Source of the DNA: Phytoamicus setariae
GTDB lineage: Bacteria; Pseudomonadota; Alphaproteobacteria; Rhizobiales; Rhizobiaceae
DNA length: 64,000 nucleotides
Direction of reading: 5' to 3'
Assembly (NCBI RefSeq): GCF_016722925.1
Contig: NZ_JAEQNC010000003.1
Coordinates: 124,001-188,000, forward strand
The position numbers and the translations under genes were made by a program. The stretch's first letter is position 1; each line of letters begins with the position of its first letter. Positions 44,186 to 53,576 of this stretch are shown one piece after another. The notes beneath the pieces are model-generated. The model saw nothing but the letters and a program-made list of their open reading frames with translations, searched no databases and was not told the origin of the DNA.

Positions 44186-45769
44186 ATGACCGACGAACTG
44201 GCCGAGGCGATTTCGCGCCGCCGCACCTTTGCAATTATCGCGCACCCGGACGCGGGCAAGACGACGCTGACCGAAAAGCTGCTGCTGTTCGGTGGCGCCA
44301 TCCAGCTCGCCGGCGAAGTCAAGGCCAAGAAGGACCGCATCCAGACCCGTTCGGACTGGATGAAGATCGAGCGCGAGCGCGGCATCTCGGTGGTCACCTC
44401 GGTGATGACCTTCGAATATCAGGGCAACGTCTTCAACATCCTCGATACGCCAGGTCACGAAGACTTCGCCGACGACACCTATCGCACGCTGACTGCGGTG
44501 GATGCGGCCGTCATGGTCATCGACGCCGCAAAAGGCATCGAGCCGCGCACGCTGAAGCTTTTCGAAGTCTGCCGCCTACGCAACATTCCGATCATCACCT
44601 TCATCAACAAAATGGACCGCGAAAGCCGCGACCCATTCGAAATCCTGGACGAGGTGGAGGAAAAGCTGGCGCTGGACACAGCCCCCATCACCTGGCCGAT
44701 CGGCCGATCGAAGACCTTCTGCGGCAGCTACCATCTGGCGGCCAACGAGGTACGTGGATCGGACACAGAAGAACACACCAAGAAGGTCAGTGGTCCGGAG
44801 GCCGTGGCCAGCCGACTTCCGCAGAACGAGCAGGAGGCTTTTATCGACGAGCTTCTTCTCGCGCGCGAGGCCTGCAAGCCCTACGACCAGGATATGTTCC
44901 TGGAGGGGCATCTGACCCCCGTCTTCTGGGGCTCGGCACTACGCAATTTCGGTGTCCGCGACCTGATCAACGCGCTCGGCGCCTTCGCTCCGCCGCCGCG
45001 TGACCAGGTGGCGGACGTCCGGACCGTTCATGCGACCGAAAACAAGATGACCGCCTTCGTCTTCAAGATCCAGGCCAACATGGACCCCAACCACCGCGAC
45101 CGCATTGCCTTTGCCCGTATCTGCTCGGGCAGGCTCGAGCGCGGCATGAAGGCGCGGCTCGCCCGCACTGGCAAGCAGATCGGCCTCACCGCGCCGCAAT
45201 TCTTCTTTGCCTCGCAGCGACAGCTCGCTGACACCGCCTATGCCGGCGATGTCGTGGGCATTCCCAACCACGGCACGCTGCGCATCGGCGACACGCTCAC
45301 CGAAGGCGAACAACTGGTCTTCCAAGGCGTGCCCAACTTCGCGCCGGAAATCCTGCGCCGCGTGCGTCTTGAAGACGCCATGAAGGCCAAGAAGCTGCGG
45401 GAAGCACTGCAACAGATGGCCGAGGAAGGCGTCGTGCAGCTGTTTCTGCCGGAAGACGGCTCACCTGCCATCGTCGGCGTGGTCGGCGCGCTGCAGCTGG
45501 ACGTGCTCAAGGAACGACTGTCAGCCGAATACACCCTGCCGGTCAGTTTCGAAATGTCGCGCTTCTCGGTCTGCCGATGGGTTTCGGCCGACAACCCGCT
45601 GGACCTCGACAAATTCATCACTGCACGGCGCGGCGATATCGCCCGCGACCTCGACGGCGATCCGGTGTTCCTTGCCCAGGACTCGTTTTCGCTGCGCTAC
45701 GAGGCCGAACGTTACCCGGCGATCAAGATGGTGGCCATCAAGGAGTATCAGGTGTTCAAGGCGGCGTGA
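44186..45769 (+). CDS. prfC: Peptide chain release factor 3
   Basis: A 527-residue translational GTPase of the usual RF3 length. G1 is AHPDAGKTT, the RF3-specific AKKDRIQTRSDWMKIERERGISVVTSV is the switch I region, G3 is DTPGHEDF and G4 is NKMDRE. Domains 2-3 (about 290 onward) include FKIQANMDPNHRDRIAFARICSG. RF3 recycles RF1/RF2 after peptide release. The gene stands alone, divergent from dut. Confidence 0.97.
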   Translation: MTDELAEAISRRRTFAIIAHPDAGKTTLTEKLLLFGGAIQLAGEVKAKKDRIQTRSDWMKIERERGISVVTSVMTFEYQGNVFNILDTPGHEDFADDTYRTLTAVDAAVMVIDAAKGIEPRTLKLFEVCRLRNIPIITFINKMDRESRDPFEILDEVEEKLALDTAPITWPIGRSKTFCGSYHLAANEVRGSDTEEHTKKVSGPEAVASRLPQNEQEAFIDELLLAREACKPYDQDMFLEGHLTPVFWGSALRNFGVRDLINALGAFAPPPRDQVADVRTVHATENKMTAFVFKIQANMDPNHRDRIAFARICSGRLERGMKARLARTGKQIGLTAPQFFFASQRQLADTAYAGDVVGIPNHGTLRIGDTLTEGEQLVFQGVPNFAPEILRRVRLEDAMKAKKLREALQQMAEEGVVQLFLPEDGSPAIVGVVGALQLDVLKERLSAEYTLPVSFEMSRFSVCRWVSADNPLDLDKFITARRGDIARDLDGDPVFLAQDSFSLRYEAERYPAIKMVAIKEYQVFKAA

Positions 45770-45781
45770 AAGCACACGCCT

Positions 45782-45848
45782 CCGCCTGAACTGGGTCACG
45801 ATCCCGACGCTGGTGCCAGACCGGTCACATTTTCGCCTGTTCAGGCGG
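45782..45848. repeat. Overlapping inverted repeats after prfC
   Basis: CCGCCTGAAC (45782-45791) is exactly complementary to GTTCAGGCGG (45839-45848), 47 bases apart. The right copy also forms its own small hairpin (CGCCTG-TT-CAGGCG, 45834-45847). The two pairings are mutually exclusive. There is no T-run after either. It lies in the 151-base gap before the hydroxybutyrate-dehydrogenase-like gene. Confidence 0.45.
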
Positions 45849-45920
45849 GAAAAACCGTGCCATCCCTCATGGCGGCGTTGACGCCATCGACCACTGAAAT
45901 ACGCGGAGCCAGGGCGCATC

Positions 45921-46703
45921 ATGAAACTCAAGGATAAGGTCTGTATCGTCACGGGCGCCGCTGGCGGCATAGGCTTTGGCATTGCCAAGCGCTACGTCCA
46001 GGAGGGCGCCAGGGTCGCCATCGCGGATCTCAAGGCCGACGCTGCAAACGCTGCCGCTTCTGAATTGACGTCAATGGGTCCCGGCATGGCAATCGGCATT
46101 GCCATGGACGTCACCAGCGAGACCGAGGTGAACAGGGGTATCGCCGATATTGCGGCGAAATGGGGCCGGGTCGATGTGCTGGTCTCCAATGCCGGGGTAC
46201 AGATCGTCCACAAGATCGAGGATTTTCCGTTCGAGGACTGGAAGAAGATGCTGGCGATACATCTCGACGGCGCGTTCCTGACCACCAAGGCCTGCATTCC
46301 GCTGATGAAGAAACAAGGCGGCGGGGCGATCATCTATATGGGCTCGGTCCACTCCAAGGAGGCATCACCGCTAAAATCTGCCTACGTGACCGCCAAGCAC
46401 GGGCTTCTGGGTCTCGCCCGCACCGTGGCCAAGGAAGGCGGCACATATGGTGTGCGCACCAATGTCATCTGCCCCGGCTTCGTGCGCACGCCGCTGGTCG
46501 AAAAACAGATCCCCGAACAGGCAAGGACACTTGGGATCTCTGAAGAAGAGGTCGTCAAGAAGGTCATGCTTGGCCAAACAGTGGACGGAGAATTCACCAC
46601 CATCGAAGATGTGGCCGAAACTGCCCTGTTCTTCGCTTCCTTCGAAAGCAACGCGCTCACCGGCCAATCGGTTATCGTCAGTCACGGTTGGCACATCGAA
46701 TAA
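45921..46703 (+). CDS. SDR, 3-hydroxybutyrate dehydrogenase-like
   Basis: A 260-residue classical SDR: TGAAGGIGFGIA cofactor loop, DLK after beta-2, SNAGVQIV, serine in GSVHSKEASPLKSAY and the YVTAK lysine motif, then RTNVICPGFVRTPLVEKQIPEQA. HSKEAS..KSAYV and the PGFVRTPLVEKQIP run are features I associate with D-3-hydroxybutyrate dehydrogenases (BdhA). That enzyme converts 3-hydroxybutyrate to acetoacetate in PHB turnover, which fits the presence of phaZ at 57259. GGAG lies before the ATG. The exact substrate is inferred. Confidence 0.85.
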   Translation: MKLKDKVCIVTGAAGGIGFGIAKRYVQEGARVAIADLKADAANAAASELTSMGPGMAIGIAMDVTSETEVNRGIADIAAKWGRVDVLVSNAGVQIVHKIEDFPFEDWKKMLAIHLDGAFLTTKACIPLMKKQGGGAIIYMGSVHSKEASPLKSAYVTAKHGLLGLARTVAKEGGTYGVRTNVICPGFVRTPLVEKQIPEQARTLGISEEEVVKKVMLGQTVDGEFTTIEDVAETALFFASFESNALTGQSVIVSHGWHIE

Positions 46704-46846
46704 GACAAGAAGCAACAACGCGCCTGCCGGCCAGAAGTTCCATCACTTTTTTTTGAACGTCGAGGTCATATTTTCCAGATCGATCTCATGGTTTTCTTGC
46801 GGCCACACGGGGATGAACCCTGATCGGAACCAAAGGGAGAACGGTT

Positions 46847-47722
46847 ATGGACCAGCCGAGCATCACGCAGGCGATGATCGATGCCTATGACGAGTATACC
46901 CATCTGACGCTCGACCGCCGTGCCTTCATGAGCAAACTGCAGATGCTGGCGGGTTCCGGCGCCGCTGCGGCTGCGATTGCCCCTTTGCTTGCCGCCAATA
47001 ACGCCAGGGCTGCTATCGTCCCAGCGGATGATAGCAGGCTGGAAACAGGCGACGTCACTTATCGCGGCGCCCCCGGCGACATAAAGGCTTATATGGTAAT
47101 GCCGAAGGAGGCGGCCGGAAAGCTGCCTGCGGTGATCGTCATCCATGAAAATCGCGGCCTCAACGACCATATCCGGGACGTGACGCGACGGGTGGCGCTC
47201 GAAGGATATGTAGCCTTGGCGCCCGACTTGCTGTCGCCATCCGGCGGCACGCCCAAGGACGAGGACAAGGCGCGACAGGCCATATCCGAACTGAGCGACG
47301 ACATCACCCGCACAAATCTCCTTGCCGCACACGAATTTCTCAAGACATACCCCAAGTCCAATGGAAAAGTCGGCGCGGTAGGCTTCTGCTGGGGCGGCGG
47401 CTGGGTGAACAAATTGGCGGTGGCGGATCCCGACCTCAGGGCTGGCGTCGCCTATTATGGAATGCAGGTTCCGGCAGCGGATGTGCCGAAAATCAAGGCT
47501 TCGCTCGTGCTGCACTATGCCGGGCTCGACGAGCGGATCAACAAGGGCATCGCCGCCTATAAAGCCGCACTCGAGGCCAACAAGAAAGATTTCGAGGTCT
47601 TCATCTACGAGGGCGTGAACCACGCCTTCAACAACGACACATCGGCCGCACGCTACGACAAGAAAGCGGCCGACCTCGCGTGGAAGCGGACCATCGACTT
47701 CTTCAAGCATGCGCTCTCGTAG
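46847..47722 (+). CDS. Dienelactone hydrolase family protein with Tat-like signal
   Basis: A 291-residue alpha/beta hydrolase of the DLH family with the Cys-Asp-His triad: nucleophile in GFCWGGGW, aspartate in AGLDERI and histidine in GVNHAFNN. The first ~55 residues contain LDRRAFMSKLQMLAGSGAAAAAIAPLLA, a twin-arginine plus hydrophobic stretch followed by ANNARA, resembling a Tat signal, so it probably acts in the periplasm. Such YghX/DLH-type proteins have no fixed substrate; a lactone or ester hydrolase is likely. Confidence 0.9.
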   Translation: MDQPSITQAMIDAYDEYTHLTLDRRAFMSKLQMLAGSGAAAAAIAPLLAANNARAAIVPADDSRLETGDVTYRGAPGDIKAYMVMPKEAAGKLPAVIVIHENRGLNDHIRDVTRRVALEGYVALAPDLLSPSGGTPKDEDKARQAISELSDDITRTNLLAAHEFLKTYPKSNGKVGAVGFCWGGGWVNKLAVADPDLRAGVAYYGMQVPAADVPKIKASLVLHYAGLDERINKGIAAYKAALEANKKDFEVFIYEGVNHAFNNDTSAARYDKKAADLAWKRTIDFFKHALS

Positions 47723-47761
47723 GCACGGCACCGGCTGACGCCATTCCGCCGCCAGAAACCT

Positions 47762-48727
47762 TCAGACGGGCACGAAGCGAACCTTCGTGCCCCACGGATC
47801 CAGCGCCTCGACGACGTCGCCCAGTTCACGGAAATCAGCGCCGCTGGCTTTCAGCCGGCCGCGCAAGCCATCCATCAGCGGCAAAGCAGTCGAAAACGAA
47901 ACGCTCTCCAGCCCCGCCATGGTTTCTTTGCGTTTGCCCGCACCCCGGCTCTGCCAGATGTTGGCGCCGATGTGATGATGATAATGACCGTTGGCTAGGA
48001 AGGTGGCGCTGTTGGAGAGCCGCTGCGTGCGCTCCAACCCCGCAGTGCCGATATAGAATGCCTCGGCCTTGTCGACGTCACCGACCCGCAGATGCATATG
48101 GCCGATGCGGAAGCCGGATGGCGCGACATAGGGCAGGCTGTCCTCCATCGGAAGCCCCTCAACGAGATTGTCCAGATCCAGCTGTTCGGTGCCCATGGTG
48201 ACCAGGTTGTCGGTCCATTTCCAGCCGAGCGGCGAGCGGTCGGCATAAACCTCGATGCCGTTGCCTTCGGGGTCATCGAGATAAAGCGCCTCGGAGACGA
48301 AATGATCCGCGAACCCGGTAAACGGGATCTTGTTCCGGACGGCAAAGATCAGCCACTGGCCCAGGTCCTTGCGTGTCGGCATGAGGAACGCTGTATGGAA
48401 AAGGCCTGCCGAACGCTTGTCGTCCGGTTCATCGGTCGATTTGGCAAGCAGGGTCAGCAACGTGGCTCCGTCCTTGCCCAGCACTGTCTCCAAATGGCTC
48501 TGGGACAGAATGTCGAGGCCCATATAGCGGTTGTAGAAATCCGTCATGGTGGCGAGATCACGAACGCGCAGCATGGCCGAGTGGATGTGAATGGGCGTCG
48601 TGACTGCGAAAGACGGCGATGCGGCAGCTTCAGCAGAGGACGTGAAAGGGCCTGTCGCCATGAGCAGCGTTCCTGTGGTGATAAAGTGCAGCGCCGCGCG
48701 GCGGCTGATGTCATTCGCAAAGATCAT
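47762..48727 (-). CDS. Exported VOC-family protein, catechol-2,3-dioxygenase (CatE)-like
   Basis: A 321-residue protein with a Tat-like N-terminus (SRRAALHFITTGTLLMATG, cleavage near AEA) followed by two VOC modules. Module 1 starts IHIHSAMLRVRDLATMTDFYNRYMGL; module 2 starts IGHMHLRVGDVDKAEAFY and contains YHHHIGANIWQSRG, the CatE pattern with candidate iron histidines. CatE-type enzymes cleave catechols extradiolly in the cytoplasm; an export signal on this family is unusual. It is convergent with the DLH gene (40-base gap), and the two may act on the same extracytoplasmic substrates. Confidence 0.87.
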   Translation of the reverse strand: MIFANDISRRAALHFITTGTLLMATGPFTSSAEAAASPSFAVTTPIHIHSAMLRVRDLATMTDFYNRYMGLDILSQSHLETVLGKDGATLLTLLAKSTDEPDDKRSAGLFHTAFLMPTRKDLGQWLIFAVRNKIPFTGFADHFVSEALYLDDPEGNGIEVYADRSPLGWKWTDNLVTMGTEQLDLDNLVEGLPMEDSLPYVAPSGFRIGHMHLRVGDVDKAEAFYIGTAGLERTQRLSNSATFLANGHYHHHIGANIWQSRGAGKRKETMAGLESVSFSTALPLMDGLRGRLKASGADFRELGDVVEALDPWGTKVRFVPV

Positions 48728-48828
48728 GGGCGTTCCGTCAGGTGATGTCCATGGCGCGATAGCAAAAATACGGGCTGCGGAAAATCCGGAGCGGGATCAC
48801 GATCCGGTGAGTTGAGGTGACGCTTTGT

Positions 48829-49074
48829 TCAGCGCTTGCGGATCACGAAACGATGCCCGACATCGGTTTTTTCCTGCAAAACGAGCGCATGGCCGTCCTC
48901 GCTGCAGAAATGCGGAATATCGATCGATGCCATTGGATCGGTGGTTTCGACTTCGATGACGCTGCCGGAGACAAGTCCCGCGAGTTTCTGGCGCGACTTC
49001 AAGACCGGCAGCGGGCATTTCAGCCCACGCAGGTCCAGCTTTATAACGCTGTCGGCCAATGTGGCCACTACCAT
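48829..49074 (-). CDS. TusA-family sulfurtransferase
   Basis: An 81-residue TusA-like protein: LDLRGLKCPLPVLKSRQKLA has the catalytic CPxP cysteine, followed by VIEVETTDPMASIDIPHFC with an extra cysteine. TusA relays sulfur for tRNA thiouridylation and cofactor synthesis; family members also occur in other sulfur-delivery routes. Its ATG overlaps the last seven bases of the L,D-transpeptidase gene (ATGGTAG), implying translational coupling. No tusBCDE genes are nearby. Confidence 0.9.
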   Translation of the reverse strand: MVVATLADSVIKLDLRGLKCPLPVLKSRQKLAGLVSGSVIEVETTDPMASIDIPHFCSEDGHALVLQEKTDVGHRFVIRKR

Positions 49075-50513
49075 ACCTTCCAGAATGGCTTGGTGTCGAC
49101 CTTGCCCTGGTCGACCGGACGCACCGGTTCAGCCGATGTCACGGTCTGCGTTTCCGGCTTGCCTGTCTCGACGCCAACGGTACCGGCGGTCGGAACCTTT
49201 TTCTCCGTCGTATCCGGCTGGCCTTCGGTCGCCATCGCCTGAGCCGGTTGCGCTGCCGGCTCATCACGCTTCCATAGGTGCCAGAAGGGCTTGGTATCGA
49301 CTTCGCCCTGATCCACGACTTTCACGTCGTTCGTGGCGATCGCCGGCTTCAGCGGGTTGGTCTCAGGGACGGGAATGTTGGCTTTCGCCAGTTGCTTGGC
49401 GAGCTTTTCGGCTTCCAGGCGCTTTTCTTCTTCGATCTTCTTGCGCGCCTCGACCTCGGCCACCGAGAGATATTCGACCGGCCTGTAGGTGCCGTTCTTG
49501 ATCGCCTCGACCTTGGCATAGGCGGCCGAATAGCTGGTTACCGTGTCCGACGTCGGCGTGATCTTGGCGTTGGGATCAACCAGCACATAGTCCGCGTCGT
49601 TGGGAACCTTTTTCTGCTTGCCCATACGCCGTGCGAGACGTTCGGCAGCCTTGCGCTCGAATTCCGGCGTATCTTTCCACGAGTCCGATCCAAATTTCGT
49701 GGAAGCGGTGGCAAACGCCATCTCATACGATTTGGAATAGGATGCGTAAGCGGAGGCAAGCGCAGGCGGGGTTCTGTTCGAGCAAGCGCCACCGACCTGG
49801 TTGAATGCGTATTGCTTGTTGCAAACGTCGACTTCCGGCGGCCTGTGGGTAATCTCGAAGTAATCGTAGCCGGTCTTGATGTTCTTCCAGAATTCGTAGT
49901 GTTCCGAAGAACGGTGCTTGGCCATGTTCTCGGCCGTCATGCGGAACGGATAGGCCTGCACCTGGAAGTTCTTCTGGCCACCGCGGAAAGCCTCGCGGGC
50001 GAAAGCATAGATCTGCAGCACGGCGGCATCCGACATCGAGTAGCAGCCGGCCGACGAGCAGGCGCCATGCACCATGAGATTGCTGCCGGTACGTCCGTAG
50101 GCCCGGTCGTATTTGTTGGGATAGCCGATGTCGAACGACAGATAGTAGCTCGAATTCGGATTCATCTGGTGCTGGTTGATGGTGTAGAAGCCCTCGGGCG
50201 CCTGACGGTCGCCCTCTTTCTTCTTCGGCCCAAGCATTCCGGACCAGGCACAGATCGGATAGGTCGCCACGAGCTGGTAGCGATCGGAGGCATTCGCCTT
50301 CCAGATCTCCAGCACTTCCTCTTCCTTGAAGATGCGCATCATGATCGGCGAGGACATCGCCAGATTCATCTTGCGAAGCTTGTCACGCATCTTGGCGGGA
50401 AGCGGATGCTCAATACGATTGGAGACACTCTCGATCTGCAGCGTTTCCTGCGTGCAACCCGCAAGAACACCGAGCGCCAGAGCGAAGGCAAATCCAGTAT
50501 AAGCGACACGCAT
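49068..50513 (-). CDS. L,D-transpeptidase-fold lipoprotein (YafK-like)
   Basis: A 481-residue protein starting with a lipoprotein signal (MRVAYTGFAFALALGVLAGC, lipobox LAGC, Cys20). The YkuD/YafK catalytic core spans ~60-250, with H149 and C157 in HGACSSAGC. YafK-type members (DpaA) in E. coli detach lipoprotein from peptidoglycan; other YkuD enzymes cross-link it. Residues ~370-395 form a charged helix (EARKKIEEEKRLEAEK). Two copies of a VDQGxVDTKPFW motif stand near residue 410 and at the C-terminus. The ATG at 50513 is chosen because it begins the lipobox signal; upstream ATGs exist. Confidence 0.88.
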   Translation of the reverse strand: MRVAYTGFAFALALGVLAGCTQETLQIESVSNRIEHPLPAKMRDKLRKMNLAMSSPIMMRIFKEEEVLEIWKANASDRYQLVATYPICAWSGMLGPKKKEGDRQAPEGFYTINQHQMNPNSSYYLSFDIGYPNKYDRAYGRTGSNLMVHGACSSAGCYSMSDAAVLQIYAFAREAFRGGQKNFQVQAYPFRMTAENMAKHRSSEHYEFWKNIKTGYDYFEITHRPPEVDVCNKQYAFNQVGGACSNRTPPALASAYASYSKSYEMAFATASTKFGSDSWKDTPEFERKAAERLARRMGKQKKVPNDADYVLVDPNAKITPTSDTVTSYSAAYAKVEAIKNGTYRPVEYLSVAEVEARKKIEEEKRLEAEKLAKQLAKANIPVPETNPLKPAIATNDVKVVDQGEVDTKPFWHLWKRDEPAAQPAQAMATEGQPDTTEKKVPTAGTVGVETGKPETQTVTSAEPVRPVDQGKVDTKPFWKVW

Positions 50514-50709
50514 GCCAGACAATTCCGCCATCCATAAAATCCGCCAATATATGTGGCGAAGAATCACTTCATCAGGCTTATAAGCCAAAAACAGTTACCG
50601 GAATATTCACATCCGGTTAACGCAATCACTTGATATGCACTCAAATACCTTACCCGGCGTCCATTGCCAAATGCAATGAACCGGCTGGGTCGCCGAAATT
50701 CTTGCCGTA

Positions 50710-51657
50710 TTACAGATTTCTGCCCATTTCCAGAAACTTCTTGCGCCGGTCGCCCCTCAGGTCGTTTCGCTGCGAAAGATCTGCCAGCGCGCTTGCAATC
50801 ACGTCTCCTGTGGCCGCAATCACCTTTTGAGGGTCGCGGTGAGCGCCCCCGACGGGCTCGGAGATAATTCCGTCGATAACACCCAGAGACTTGAGGTCTT
50901 CGGCGGTGATCTTCATGTTGGAGGCCGCTTCCTTGGCGCGAGTCGAATCGCGCCACAGGATGGAGGCAGCGCCCTCAGGCGAAATGACCGAATAGATCGC
51001 ATGCTCCAGCATGTAGACACGGTTGCCGGTCGCAATCGCGATTGCGCCACCCGAGCCACCTTCACCGATGATAACGGAAACCACCGGAACGCGCATATTC
51101 AGGCACATTTCCGTCGAACGGGCGATGGCTTCAGCCTGTCCGCGCTCTTCAGCGCCGACGCCGGGATAAGCACCCGCGGTATCGACCAGCGTCACAACCG
51201 GCATGTTGAAGCGATCGGCGAGCTCCATGATGCGGATAGCCTTGCGATAACCTTCAGGACGCGCCGAGCCGAAATTGTGGCGGATGCGGGATTTGGTGTC
51301 GCTGCCCTTTTCCTGACCGATCAGCGCGACCGCCTGGCCGCGAAACCGCGCGAAGCCTGCCTGAATCGCATCGTCATTGGCGAATTTCCGATCGCCTGCA
51401 AGCTCGGTGAAATCTGTGAAAAGACTGGTCTGGTAGTCGATGAAATGCGGACGCTGCGGGTGGCGGGCGACCTGCGTCTTCTGCCAGGGTGTCAGCTTTG
51501 CATAGATGTCGACCATCGCATCGCGGGCCCGCGATTCGAGGCGCGCAATCTCCTCGGAAGTATCAACGCTTTGGTCCTCGGCTGCGAGATTTTTCAATTC
51601 CAGGATCTTGGCTTCAAGATCGGAGATGGGTTTTTCGAAATCGAGGTAATTGTGCAT
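50710..51657 (-). CDS. accA: Acetyl-CoA carboxylase carboxyltransferase subunit alpha
   Basis: A 315-residue carboxyltransferase alpha subunit: [22 protein letters not shown] at the start, [48 protein letters not shown] and the oxyanion region [13 protein letters not shown]. With AccB/C/D it carboxylates acetyl-CoA to malonyl-CoA, the first step of fatty-acid synthesis. It lies 51 bases after xerD and is followed by the L,D-transpeptidase after an intergenic gap of about 200 bases. Confidence 0.97.
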   Translation of the reverse strand: MHNYLDFEKPISDLEAKILELKNLAAEDQSVDTSEEIARLESRARDAMVDIYAKLTPWQKTQVARHPQRPHFIDYQTSLFTDFTELAGDRKFANDDAIQAGFARFRGQAVALIGQEKGSDTKSRIRHNFGSARPEGYRKAIRIMELADRFNMPVVTLVDTAGAYPGVGAEERGQAEAIARSTEMCLNMRVPVVSVIIGEGGSGGAIAIATGNRVYMLEHAIYSVISPEGAASILWRDSTRAKEAASNMKITAEDLKSLGVIDGIISEPVGGAHRDPQKVIAATGDVIASALADLSQRNDLRGDRRKKFLEMGRNL

Positions 51658-51708
51658 ATTGATCCGTTCCGGCTGTTCAGTTTCTTTCGTCGCCGATCGT
51701 TTGGGCTC

Positions 51709-52650
51709 CTATTCCCTGTTTTTTGTGGCTTTTGCAAGAGGGTGATGTGTTTGGACCAGATCTCTGAGCTTTTCATCCAGCACATGTGTGTAGATTTGGG
51801 TCGTCGAAATATCGGAATGTCCCAGCAATTCCTGCACTGCGCGCAGGTCTGCACCATTGGCGAGCAGGTGGCTTGCGAAGGCGTGACGGATCACGTGTGG
51901 AGACAGTGAAGCTGCCCGGATGCCCGCGCGCGCGCCCAGCGATTTGAGATCGCGCGCGAAAATCTGCCGGGGCAGATAGCCGGTCGCGCTGTTGGCCGGG
52001 AAGAGAAAGGCAAATTCCTTGTCTCCGTGAATTTTTCGTAACTCTTCGCCATAGGCTGCGACGGCCTCGATTGCGGCGCGCGTCAACGGCACGAGCCTTT
52101 CCTTGGCTCCTTTGCCCCTGATGATCAGAAAACGGCCGTTTTCACCCAAAACCCGTGCGGGAAGGGAAACCAGTTCACTGACCCGCATGCCCGTCGCATA
52201 ACAAAGCTCCAGCAACGCGAGCATGCGCAGCTTGTCGAGCCTGTTGTCGCCTGGCACCCGGGCTTCCTCGGCCGCCAGTGTGATCAGCCTGGAAGTTTCC
52301 GCCTCGGACAGGGTTTTGGGCAAGGTCCGCGATTTCTTCGGCGCATCGAGGATGCCAGAAGGATCATCTGTACGGATGTTGTCCGCATAGAGAAACTTGT
52401 AGAATTGCCGGATGGCCGATAGCCGCCGCGCCTGCGACGACGCTTTGTAACCCTCTTTCGCCATATGGCCGAGAAACGCCTGCAAGTCGGCCGAGGATGC
52501 CGCGGTCATCGAAACCTGCCGTGTCATCAGGAACGAACGGAGTTCCTCGAGGTCCTTTTCGTAGGAGACAAGCGTGTTCTTCGCCGCGCCGCGTTCGGCG
52601 CTCATCATTTCCAGAAAGGCCTCGGCGTGGGCGGCGGACAGATCCCTCAT
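51709..52650 (-). CDS. xerD: Tyrosine recombinase XerD
   Basis: A 313-residue tyrosine recombinase. The N-terminal SAM-like domain ends near residue 105; the catalytic part has Arg in [13 protein letters not shown], Lys in the beta-hairpin ([11 protein letters not shown]), [11 protein letters not shown] (H-x-x-R), [13 protein letters not shown] (H and nucleophile Tyr). It resolves chromosome dimers at dif with XerC. The ATG at 52650 has GGAG five bases upstream and begins the homologous region; the longer open frame overlaps the small membrane-protein gene. The xerD-accA order supports a core chromosomal XerD rather than a phage integrase. Confidence 0.95.
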   Translation of the reverse strand: MRDLSAAHAEAFLEMMSAERGAAKNTLVSYEKDLEELRSFLMTRQVSMTAASSADLQAFLGHMAKEGYKASSQARRLSAIRQFYKFLYADNIRTDDPSGILDAPKKSRTLPKTLSEAETSRLITLAAEEARVPGDNRLDKLRMLALLELCYATGMRVSELVSLPARVLGENGRFLIIRGKGAKERLVPLTRAAIEAVAAYGEELRKIHGDKEFAFLFPANSATGYLPRQIFARDLKSLGARAGIRAASLSPHVIRHAFASHLLANGADLRAVQELLGHSDISTTQIYTHVLDEKLRDLVQTHHPLAKATKNRE

Positions 52651-52660
52651 CGGTGCTCCA

Positions 52661-52813
52661 TCATTGTGCTGGGGGGTTGGTGCGCTCGGAGGGAATTTCG
52701 ATGACGGCGGGGCGCTCGCGCGGCTCAACAAGATAGGCAAGCGAAAACAACACCGCATAGACGAGGCCCGCCAGCAATCCGCACCAATAAAGAAACTTGA
52801 AAAGTGTGGGCAT
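52661..52813 (-). CDS. Small single-pass membrane protein
   Basis: A 50-residue reading frame just upstream of xerD (10-base gap): [31 protein letters not shown] with one membrane helix, then a Pro/Glu-rich tail. An in-frame ATG lies 24 codons upstream, but conservation of composition begins here. It is divergent from aroK. The function is unknown; small proteins at this position occur in other rhizobia from memory, which supports a real gene. Confidence 0.65.
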   Translation of the reverse strand: MPTLFKFLYWCGLLAGLVYAVLFSLAYLVEPRERPAVIEIPSERTNPPAQ

Positions 52814-52991
52814 CTGTCCGTTCTGGGGTCGGTCCGGTTCACTGGACCACATCATTCCTGATTCTTGACGGTCCGGCAAATCCACATCCGCAAGCCCGCC
52901 AAACGCTCGCTCGACTTGACGCCAACGGTTCTTTTACCCATAGGAACGTTGGAACAGCAGCACGCCGCCAGTCGGCCCGGGAAAGGGATTC

Positions 52992-53576
52992 ATGGAGGAG
53001 ATCAGCCAAGTGTCCGGCTCCGCCGCGGAGTTGGCCCGTAAGGCGCTCGGCAAGCGCAATCTCGTGCTGGTGGGCTTGATGGGTGCGGGCAAGTCCGCAA
53101 TCGGCAAGCTTGTCGCCCAGGCACTGGGAATCCCATTCATCGATTCAGATCATGAGATAGAGCGGGTTTCGAGGATGACCATCCCGGAACTGTTTCAGGC
53201 CTATGGCGAGCCGGAATTCCGCAAACTCGAACAACGGGTGATCCGGCGGCTTCTGAGAACCGGTCCGCGCGTGCTGTCGACAGGCGGCGGCGCCTTCATC
53301 AACGAAGATACGCGTGCAGCCATTAGGGACAACGGCCTGTCGCTGTGGCTCGACGCCGATCTCGATGTGCTCTGGGAACGGGTTCTCAAGCGCGACAACC
53401 GACCGCTGCTGAAGACGGAAAACCCGAAGAAGACGCTCGAGGACCTGATGATCGCACGCTACCCGATCTATGCGACTGCGCATCTCAGGGTAAAATCGCG
53501 CGACGTCAAGAAGGATGAAATGGTCGGCGAAGTCATCGCTGCCTTGGCCGCAACGCTGGAACAATCAGACCCATGA
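52992..53576 (+). CDS. aroK: Shikimate kinase
   Basis: A 194-residue P-loop kinase: [33 protein letters not shown] (Walker A plus shikimate-binding DSD), [18 protein letters not shown] and a lid with RDNRPLL. It phosphorylates shikimate. The ~20-residue N-terminal extension before the beta-1 strand is common in alphaproteobacteria. Its stop overlaps the aroB start by four bases (ATGA), so aroK-aroB are translationally coupled. Confidence 0.96.
   Translation: MEEISQVSGSAAELARKALGKRNLVLVGLMGAGKSAIGKLVAQALGIPFIDSDHEIERVSRMTIPELFQAYGEPEFRKLEQRVIRRLLRTGPRVLSTGGGAFINEDTRAAIRDNGLSLWLDADLDVLWERVLKRDNRPLLKTENPKKTLEDLMIARYPIYATAHLRVKSRDVKKDEMVGEVIAALAATLEQSDP

Noticed and set aside
45834-45847. Rho-independent terminator after prfC
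   Set aside because: The hairpin is preceded by T and followed by A on both strands, the opposite of a terminator.
51709-52650. Phage or island integrase
   Set aside because: It is the chromosomal XerD by length, motifs and the accA neighbourhood; no att-like repeats or phage genes are present.
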